A DNA stretch of 64,000 nt from Hesseltinella vesiculosa (Eukaryota > Mucoromycota > Mucoromycetes > Mucorales > Cunninghamellaceae), in contig MCGT01000030.1 of assembly GCA_002104935.1 (NCBI GenBank), forward strand, positions 186,001 to 250,000. The letters run 5' to 3'. The translations under genes and the position numbers were made by a program. A model generated the notes under the pieces. It was not told the origin of the DNA, made no database searches, and worked only from the letters and a program-made list of their open reading frames with translations. How positions within the stretch are numbered: the first letter of the stretch is position 1; each line of letters starts with the position of its first letter. Shown here piece by piece: positions 54,986 through 64,000 of this stretch.

Positions 54986-57900
54986 ATGTCAAATCCTACT
55001 GTGGTTGGCACTGGTGCAGTAGCCAAACACCAAGAACGATGGCAACCATCAAGTACCAATGGCTGCCTGCTCGATGCGAGCCGCACTGGCCTTGTTTATG
55101 CAGATGATGAAATGGAAGCCTTGGATGAAGAAGACGAAGAAGACTATGTTCCTTCTGACATGGACGAAGAGGACGATGAAGAACAAGCCCTCGCTGAAGA
55201 AGAAATGGACGACGACAGCTCCACCTTTACATCCTCACCTAGCATCCCTGACGAAAACATCGACTTTTCTCTTGTCTACACCCTCCATACCTTTGAAGCA
55301 ACCGTCGAAGGCCAGGCTTCTGTCCTCAAAGGCGACTCTCTCACTTTGTTGGATGACAGTAACTCGTATTGGTGGCTCGTCAAGGTGTTGAAAACCAATG
55401 AAGTAGGCTATATTCCTGCTGAAAACATAGAGGTAAGGTATCAGAACTCCCCCCCCCCAACCCCCTCCTCCGTGTCACCATCATCTCCAACAGACATCTT
55501 TCCTGATCTGATAGACGCCCTTTGAACGCCTAGCCCGATTGAACAAACATCGGAATGTGGAGGTAAGTATGGCGTGATATGCAAAAAATGGAGGTTTAGC
55601 TTAAACTCTCTCCCCCTTTGTTTTATGCCAATCCTGCTAGGTCACTTCTTTGCAGCAAGCAGCTCATTACATTGAGCAGACAGAAGCTGCGGCCTCAGCC
55701 CGTGCTAAACGGCCCAAAAAGAATGTCACCATGTCCAAGGGTGTTGCTTGTCAAGCTTATATCATTCTTATTGGCGACAATGACGATGACATCGAGGAGC
55801 GTTATGAAGAGTACGATGACGACATGATCGATGAAGATTCACAAAGCACCGTCTTAGCAAGTGACGACCCTGGCGAGGATTTGCCGGACAATGAGGATGA
55901 AGACCGCGACGACATATTCCTTCATGGCCATCACGATGTGTCGCACTCACCAACGCCTTCGAACAATGCCGATGAAGAAGTCCAAGGCTTAAGAGTCTTG
56001 ACGCCCACTGGCCATCTGTCTCCTGAAAATGCCTCCACCGTATCGTCTACCTCATCCAATGATCTCGCACCCACTTCCATGATACCTCCAGCCTCCAGCA
56101 ACCGCACCCCGATTCCCTCCAGCCAAGATTCCTCCAAAAAGAACCCCTTCCTCAAGATCTTTTCTCGATCCAAACGACAAGGCAATCGCAAACAAGGAAT
56201 TGCCTCACCTGCGTCCGACCCAACTGTCCTCTCTCTCGACCAACCGGAAAGCCAGCAAGCTGCAAAGCCCAAATCCTCCATGCCGATGGACGCCAACGGC
56301 ACTGTCCTCCGAGTCTATGCTGGCAACATCAATGTCAACGCCACATACAACTCTGTGCTTGTAAGCGAAGCCACCAATGCGGAGCAGCTTCTGCTCCATG
56401 CCATGGACCGTTTCCATATATCGCAGATCGAAAACCGCATTCGCAATACCGATGCCAGCTCTCGCAGTTCCTTATCCCATTCCTCTCAGACCAACAACAG
56501 TGGTGTGGAATATTATTTAACTGTCAAATCCTTGGATGGAGGTAGGTCGGTCTGTCTACTTTGTCCATGGCTCATTTCTTTCTGCTTTTTTTAAGATGAA
56601 TTGACGTTGCTACCTCAAGACAAACCATTGTCCATGTACCAATCGCTGACAGCTCATTTGACCACGCCTATGCCATCACTTGCAAGTTTGAAGGAACAAG
56701 TGAACAAGGTGGAACATGGACGCATCGGCTCACCCCTCAACCATCCCCACGGGCGTCGCTCTGGGCTGAAATTCAATGAAGACTCCGTCCGTTTTTATTT
56801 GCACAAGCGTATCCGGCGAATGAACGAGCAGGAAGGTCAGATTTATGTCAAAGTCTCCCTCTTCCAAGACGACCCCACCACATCGTCTGGTAGCAAGAAG
56901 CAGCAGCGAGCCTCGTCTGTCAACAAGAAGCCTCCTTTGACCCGAGGTGGCTCCTCCTTCTCCGTCCGACGTACCAAATCCACCAACTCGTCCTCCCCCT
57001 TGTCCCAGAAAAACGAAAAACCAGCCCAGAGCCAGATCGACAAACTCATCGCTGTCTCGACCCTGACCACTGTGACGGAGCTTCTGGATATTGCTTTGGA
57101 AAAATTCCATCTGTTACAGCAGGCTGAACATCAATCCCACCCTCCTCCCCGCTATCGTATCACCCTGGTCATGGATCAGCAAGATGCAGGTAGGCAAAAA
57201 AAAAAAAAATAATCCTGGGAAGCGCCGACTCACTTTTTAATGTTGTCCAGAAAAACACTTGAATCCAAACAGCAAACTGATCGAGGTCCTCCACAATGAC
57301 ACCCATGCCAAATCAGCCAACGAGAAACGGTTTGTTCTTCGGAAGATAGCCCCCTCTTCAAGGACGGGCAGGAATAACAGCAACAACATGCGCTCCCCTG
57401 CGCCCAACATTTTGTTACAACCCGCTCCTGCCAAGGAACGTACAGCCACTGCTTCTCCTTTGTTGACACCTATCCCAATCATGAATTTGGACACGGAAAT
57501 AGAAATGGTCTTGCGACGATTGGAGCGAGCTCTCCTAACATATAATCGCAAGCAAGGTACAGCATCGCCCGTTCCTCGAGTGCAGCTTGATCCAGATCAG
57601 CCCAAGCTGGCTGTCATGCGCAACGTCAATCAAGGCATTGACGTGTATCTTCCGCATGGCATCCTTCGTAGCAAACCTCTGGCTCCCCATCAGACCCAAT
57701 ACGCTCTGCTGGCCAGTGACAAACAGCGAGAGAGCGCCTGGGACCTCGTCACTCAACGCATCCTGTCGTCCTCCGTCCCTCCTTCAACCCCGACATCCGA
57801 TCCTCTCGCCCCAGCTCCTGGCATGGTGGAGCTTGTATCTGATTCGGATTTGAAACAAATGATCGTTTTTGCCACCCGTCATCTGGAACACGTTGAACGG

Positions 57901-58105
57901 CAGCAAGTCTCCAATCCTTATCGCAATACAAAAACCACCGACCTCTTTCCTAGCAAGAACGCCGTCGAAACAAGCCTGTCAAGTCTAGATGAATTAGAAC
58001 GAGTAAGCACTGGTATCCATAAGCATTGTGACCTCAACTTTTTTTTTTTTTTTTTACCTCTAGGAACTCCAACGCATCATTGCCTCTCACATGACAACCT
58101 CTTGA
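54986..58105 (+). CDS. Bud14/Tea4-like SH3 scaffold with two Ras-association-like regions
   Basis: Six exons (54986-55432, 55515-55562, 55641-56541, 56596-57189, 57251-58002, 58064-58105) sum to 927 codons plus stop. An acidic N terminus (EALDEEDEEDYVPSDMDEED) precedes an SH3 domain: DFSLVYTLHTFEATVEGQAS, DDSNSYWWLVKVLKTNEVGY, IPAENIETPFERLARLNKHR. This is the hallmark of the fungal Bud14/Tea4 family, which recruits PP1 phosphatase and formins to cell tips. A second acidic patch and a Ser/Pro region follow. Then come two ubiquitin-like, RA-type segments: TVLRVYAGNINVNATYNSVL to DELTLLPQDKPLSMYQSL, and TLTTVTELLDIALEKFHLL with PRYRITLVMD to KRFVLRKIA. The C-terminal helices are amphipathic. 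RA calls are by pattern only. It lies directly upstream of the Ira/NF1 gene, same strand. Confidence 0.8.
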
Positions 58106-58508
58106 ACGCCGCAGCTCCTGCATTCTATTATCTATTTATCCTCGTTTTAATGTGAACCTGTGCATTGTAATTTTTTTTTTTAAAAAAAAAGCATTTATTA
58201 TTAAACTATCTCATCTCATGAAGGAAAGAAAAATAATCCCCAGTCGTTTTTGACGCTGCTACAAGACAGCCAATGGCAAAGGGCCAGTTTAAGAAAGCCA
58301 TGCTCGCTGTGGATGCTCAAGGAACTTTTTTTTTTCTTCTTTTATTTCACTTGGCTTTTTTTGTTTCATCCTCTTTCTTGCTTCCTTCGATACAACAAAA
58401 AAAACATAATAATTAAAAAAAAATACCCAACCACTCTTTTTCAACTTTGGTGGTCGACAAAAAAAGCTGGATGAAAAGCCGTTTGCACTATCATAACCCA
58501 GTAATAGG
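58106..58508. other. Intergenic region before the RasGAP gene
   Basis: 403 bp, with T/A runs (58171-58190, 58325-58335). No gene seen. Confidence 0.5.
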
Positions 58509-61500
58509 ATGAACACTGACAACGAGCTTATATATTCTTGGGTGAATATCGTCAATTCAAAGGTACGTCTCTAATAACCAAACTCGCATACTCACGCCTT
58601 CTTATCCAAACCAGCTTCCAATCCACAGCAGGGAAAGCTTCTCAGCTCTGGAATATGACATGGTCCTTCAGACTGCGTAAAAACTTCACCTGGTTTTCCC
58701 GCTTTCTCCCTAACCTTTTCTTTCTTTTTACTTTTACTTTACCACAATAGAGTGACCTCCCTCATTCAATTGTCCAATTATCGACTACCCATTATTGTTT
58801 CTTCCTTATACCAATGCATCATAGATATAGGCGAGGTAAGTAAATAAAAAAAAAAATTAAGAAACAACGCCAGTGAAGTAAAACGAGTGCACTGACCACC
58901 TTTGATACCACAGCTGCCCCCGACAGACACTTATGTCGAAGAGTACCTACCGTTGGATCTACTTCATTCACACCTTTTTTTGATCCAATTACTATCGGCA
59001 TGTATGCAGCAACATTGGCTCTTCATCGGCAAAACTCCCACTCATCCATCGGCCGAAAGCATGCAACTGAAAGATCCTGTGCCTCTTGACAACTCCCTGG
59101 TCAAACAAATGCTCTCCAGCGTGCTTCGGTTCCTCTTCTATTCACTGGATTTCAACAAAGAATATACAAGCTACTTTGACACCCAATACCCCATGTTCTC
59201 AGACAAAGAGTTCCTGCAAGGCGAGCTGGGCAACTTCTCGGTCTTCATGTCCCGCCTTCTGACCTGCAACGTCCTTGTCAACATGTACGAGTCGTCCTCC
59301 CGTATCATATACTTTATCAGCGCCAGCAACTGGGCTGTGGTGTTTCCTCGATGGAAATCAGCACTGATCCAGGTCTCTACCTCCTCCGACGATCCAATCG
59401 AAGTGATTGAATTACGCATCATCGAATGCGCTTCGCTCAACGCCCACCGACTGTCTACCGTCCTCACCGAATTACAAGGCTCTTTTTTGCACTGTAAACG
59501 CAATGTCCAGTCGACCATTGCCATCTTTCTCCGGCGTGGTATTTGGAATTGGATCGAAAGCTACCCGGACGAACTGGAAGCCCTGCACGTAGGCAACAAG
59601 CGAATGGGCGGCAATCCCGAGCTGCTTTTTGACATGTGCAACACTCTGTGCCTCTCTACAAGGAAAAAGGCATACTTTTGGCCCCTCCAAATCATGCTTC
59701 TGCTTCTTTGTCCCGACATCTTGACCAATTTGACCATGGAAACCACCGCCCTCAGCGTACCAAAAAAGGTGCATCCACCATTTTTTTTTTTCTGCCCACA
59801 TGAACTCACCTTTTTTTTTTTTTTTTTTTTTTTTGTTCAGGGCCAATTCTTACTTGCGTTAAAACCGACGATCCAGGGCGATCGTATGCCCGAAATTGCT
59901 GCCATTTGCTATACAGATGTTTGCATGGTGGCTGCCAAACTGCCAAAGGATGAAGGAACAGCGGTCTGGACCCTGATGCCCGAGATCATAGCTGAACTAC
60001 AAGCGTGGCTGTTTGACCCAAAAAAACCCTACACACGCAGCCCTGAGCTGTATAACGCAGGTGTGTCCATTGAAGGCCGTTTGCTCCTGTCGCGAGCCGA
60101 CGCCGCCATGTCTGACGTGTCGGAATCCTATGCTAGAGAAAGCACTTCCAAGTTCTACCTGAATGACGATGCTCCGCTGGTCGCCAAGGCCTGCAAACTA
60201 AAATCAGAAGCATTTTTATCCATCCAGGATGGGGGATTGGCCCACCGCGACTCCTTGATTGGCTTGCGGCCGCTCGTAGCCGAAAAGACGAGACAGTTCT
60301 TCTTACAATTAACTGAGATGCATCGCGAACAATCCGCAACTACCTCCTCGTCCTCGACTTTGCCGGTGTCCCCAAGACCTCCTGAACCTACGCATGGCTC
60401 CAAATCTCACCGCCGCTTTCGACATTTTTCCACCCCTTCTACCCAACCCCCTCCGACAATGACCACCACCATTGATATCGATTGTGTGCTGATCAGCCTG
60501 CTCCAGATCATACGTGCCCAGCCCCAGATCATCCTCGATTTAGGCTCTGGCAGTAACGTGTCCAAAGAAATCTATGACGTCATCATGGCCATCCTTTCCC
60601 TGTTAAACGACCCCTCACATGCTCTGGCAGACAACGCAGCGTCTTGCCTGATCCGCCTCAACCAATCTGATGCCGTCGTTTGCTGGGACACTTCCGATCA
60701 ATACATGTTTACTTTTTGGAGGACCTCTGCGCAAATCCTCTTTGCCATTGCGAAACAGATCTTGAACTTTCGGCCCGACAATGGTATCAGCTTGAAGCAG
60801 CTGCTGAATATCCTCAAGAACATCTTGTCCTCTGGTGTAGAATTCTTACAAACGCAAATGGTAAGCTGTCATCTGTCTCCGCGGCGCGTTCTCACCTTCA
60901 CCTTTTTTTTTTTTTTTTTTTTTTTTTAGATCACGCTACCAACACAAGATAATGTCCGCGAGTTTTTACAGGCTCACATCGGCCTTGAAGTGGTGTTGCT
61001 GACATTGCTGTGCTCCTGGGATGAATATGTTTTTGACCGAGTGACCGACTGCATCGAGCTTCTTTGCATTGACCCTCCAAGCGTTCGCTACTTTGAAGAA
61101 TACCAAGTCTCGCGACTGACAATGCAGGCGAACAAGGTAGCCTACATCGAACTACTTGGACTGCGTGATACTATCTCCTTGGGCCGAAAAGGTCACCAAA
61201 GACACGTCTGGAGTGTGCTCCGTGACATGAAAATCGGCACCCCCGGGAACATTGCCGCCTGGGAAGAAATCTGGAAGCGGTGGTCCTACATGACGCTGCA
61301 TCTCATCTACGACAACGACCAGCAAAACTCCTCCTCCAGCAACTCCTCCACCCATTCCGGCCAAGGCGGCCACGCCCACCACCTCTCCATGTCTGGCATC
61401 AGCCAGCTGGACACAGCTGTCACGCCCTCTCCTACAACCATGTCTGCTCCCACCGCCTTACCATCAACCCAATCCGATCCGAACGCCTGGGATGCCATGC

Positions 61501-62405
61501 TGCCGCCCCTGGAAGACAACCGCCTCATAGAATGGGAGAGCTACACGGGCTTCCTTGCGTCGCTCGGCCAAGTATTTGACAACATCATTGGAGAAACCTA
61601 CAACAAATGCGCCGACCGGCAAGGCAAAGGTGAATTCACAGTGCAGTTGATGACGGAAATCGACCTGGCCCAGAATGGTTCCTCCGCTGACTGCACCTCC
61701 AGCTCCAATCTGCAAATGCTCGAACAGTACTTTGGCACGATGGTGGATCTCTTGGTCTGCAATAGCCTGATGGTTCGAGAACGCATTCGAGACATCATGG
61801 GCTACGACATGGCCACAGCGTTTTACCCCATCATGCTCCGACACTTCACTAACCAAATGAAGGATTGCTTCAGAAACGATCGACCCATTTACGACAGCAC
61901 CCGTGTCCTTCTTGTGGAGCAAATGATCACAGTGCTGCGCATCATTCTCAGCCGCCCCGAAAATTGCGACAGACTACCCAACCGTGAAGTCAACGAACTC
62001 ATCCAGAGCTTCTCCATCTACCTGGACTTTTTGGAAAAGAGCGACCGCAGCACCAAGATCAAGATCAAGCTGTGTCAGCTGTGTGAGTCCTTGATCTACC
62101 AGAGCGGACCCGCAGCAACAAGAAAAGAAGTAGTGCATCGTACAAAACTATTGGACTGCATCATGGGGTGGACCAGCTGCTATCGCCAGCGTAACGTCAA
62201 CCTCGGTACCTTGGGTGATTTTCAAATGGACCTCGATCTTGCCTGCTTGAAGGCCATCGCCATCCTCCTCTACAAGTTCCCTGTCCAATCCGTCAAGCCC
62301 ATCCGTGAAAGAGAAAGCGTCCAGATGCGAAGCAAAATCTTTCACAAGTACTTCTCCTTCTTCCTCTGGCTATTGAACCGCTGCAAAGAATCACAGGTAT
62401 GTCAA

Positions 62406-62441
<36 letters not shown>

Positions 62442-64000
62442 GCCGGAGATATAAAACCAGGGTTTTATCACTCACTGTCCTTTTTGACAAGACAAATTCG
62501 ACAGAAAAGCAAGCATCTGCCATTTCAATGAGAGCATCGATGATTTCCACAGTCAAAAACACGGTGATTGTGGCTCTGTCCAATATGCTCAGCGCCAATG
62601 TGGACGTGGGATTGAAGTATTCCCTGACAATGGCATACCACGACGACGCCCAAATGGTCACAGCCTTTATCCAGGTGCTGACCAATATTCTCAAGCAAGA
62701 TACTGAGTTTGAAACGCTTGAAGAATCCATCATGGTTGATCGGTGCAAAAAAATTGTCCAGGTAAAGAAACAGGGTGAAAAAATCCTCCCGCCCACGCTC
62801 CAGAAAACCGTTGACATTTGCTTCTTGTGCTTTTATTAGTATATGCTCATGTATGACTGTGCCATCCCTCTAGCGTTGGAGGAAGTGTGCACAATGAATG
62901 ATATCGATGATGTGGCAGCTTCTTTATTCACTACATTTGCTTCGGAAGGCAAAGCTATGGTCCTCTTGCAATTGCTGCTTGAAAAAGACGTGCAAAACAC
63001 AAGTAGGTCTCCCGCCCCTCTCTCTCTCTTCATTTTTATTATGTTGATCCCATTGTGTCATTCATCACTTTTATTTGTCCTCTCTCCTAGCCAACGAAGG
63101 GGACTTGTTGCGAAATACAAGTGTAACCACCCGGTACCTCTCCATCTTTGGTAAACTCAATGGGTCCGACTACCTCAATGCTGTGCTCAAGCCCGTGCTG
63201 GTAAAGATCGTCAATCTGCCGCCAGAGGACCTCGAGTTTGAACTCGACCCGGCAAAAACCGGCATGGAGTTCTCGACAAAGAACAAAGAAAACGTAATGA
63301 ACGCAGCCAACATGATCTTGGATGCCATCTGCAGCTCTGCTGATCTTGTCCCTCCCAGTCTAAAATCAGCCTGCCATGCCATTGAAAGTGCCACCAAAAA
63401 AAGATTTCCAGAATGCCGCTATACTGCCGTGGGTTCTTTTATCTTTTTACGCTTCTTCTGCCCTGCCATTGTCAGCCCCGAATCCGAAGGTCTTCTGCGA
63501 GCTGTCGACATCTCACGCAACTTGCGACGTGGTCTGCTTATCATTGCCAAACTGATTCAGAATCTCGCTAACAACGTCCTGTTTGGCTCCAAGGAGGTGT
63601 ACATGATCGTGCTCAACGACTATGTCACCAGCAACATTTACCGCACTACGAGCTATCTGCGCCACCTCTGTGACGTCAGCGACTTGCCCAAAGGCGGCCA
63701 TAATGGTATTGTGCTACCCATGCTCGAAGACGACTATATCATCCTGCGACGTGTGCTGACCAACAACATCGATGACATCCAGCGCCGGCTCTCCTCAGAA
63801 TCCTTTATGAAATACAAGGATGACCCTGACTCGTTGAAGGATTGGGAGTCTTACCTGACCTCATTCAGCCGGTTGTTGATGAAACTTGGCCCCCCTGCCG
63901 ATGCTAGACACGCGACAAGCATGAATGCCATTCGCTACCGCCACATGTATTCGGGAAAAAACGCCGCTTATTCAGAATTCATGCGTATTAACAGCTTAAA
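58509..64000 (+). CDS. IRA1: Ira/neurofibromin Ras GTPase-activating protein (5' part, runs off window)
   Basis: Inactivates Ras by stimulating GTP hydrolysis, usually at membranes, lowering Ras-cAMP or MAPK signalling. Nine exons in the window (58509-58562, 58615-58676, 58751-58835, 58914-59768, 59841-60860, 60930-62396, 62492-62761, 62840-63002, 63091 on) encode about 1,630 residues. It starts MNTDNELIYSWVNIVNSK. The long alpha-solenoid N-terminal part has neurofibromin-type motifs (YRLPIIVSSLYQCII, LLHSHLFLIQLLSACMQQHW). The catalytic GAP domain begins near 62840. LLRNTSVTT corresponds to the arginine-finger loop, and FLRFFCPAIVSPES is the RasGAP signature. HLCDVSDLP and the helices after it match the end of the GAP region. 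The Sec14-PH part, if present, is beyond the window. The acceptor of exon 7 (GACAAG at 62491) is chosen for frame. Confidence 0.93.

Overview
This window is nuclear DNA from a filamentous early-diverging fungus, most likely Mucoromycota and probably Mucorales. Genes are short and dense on both strands. Nearly all are broken by small GT-AG introns, often with a long poly-T run just before the 3' splice site. The gene content is fungal: a group III histidine kinase, a fungal secretory lipase, Rsc9 with ARID, a Bud14/Tea4-type SH3 protein and an Ira/neurofibromin RasGAP. No bacterial operon, CRISPR, rRNA or tRNA was seen. Exon joins were worked out by hand from splice signals and reading-frame continuity. 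Where stated, the exon lengths sum to a whole number of codons.

Layout. 0-5.1 kb: secretory lipase (+), convergent with a FANCA-like gene (-), which lies directly downstream of a vip1-like RRM gene (-). 5.1-9.4 kb: a perfect CRE palindrome, a tiny tyrosine-rich protein (+) and an unresolved coding-like stretch. 9.4-14.5 kb: Old Yellow Enzyme with a C-terminal CaaX box (+), convergent with COPI beta'/SEC27 (-). 14.9-19 kb: a mitochondrial-type conserved protein with a GC-AG intron, an inositol hexakisphosphate kinase and HPRT (all +). 19.8-25.9 kb: HMG-box factor (-), divergent from a DH/PH-like adaptor (+).

27.3-36.9 kb holds a very large hybrid histidine kinase (-) with about 22 HAMP-type units, built by exon and block duplication. 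It is divergent from a UPF0658 Golgi membrane protein (38.1-39.7 kb, +). 40-47 kb: two diverged copies of a coding-like repeat flank an ADP-ribosylglycohydrolase and a glyoxalase/VOC protein (both +). 47.3-51.4 kb: a PcaB/adenylosuccinate-lyase family enzyme (+), a peroxisome-type mitochondrial-family carrier (-) and a forkhead factor (-). The forkhead gene is divergent from RSC9 (+, 51.8-54.6 kb). 55-64 kb: a Bud14/Tea4-like SH3 scaffold with two Ras-association-like segments, followed by an Ira/NF1 RasGAP gene that runs off the window.

Functional threads: signalling (histidine kinase, RasGAP, SH3-RA scaffold, DH/PH-like adaptor, InsP6 kinase), chromatin and transcription (Rsc9, forkhead, HMG), trafficking (SEC27, UPF0658) and metabolism (lipase, OYE, HPRT, PcaB-like, ADP-ribosylglycohydrolase, VOC, carrier). 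The most unusual observations are the HAMP array, the prenylation motif on the OYE, the FANCA homologue and the probably myristoylated tyrosine-rich micro-protein.
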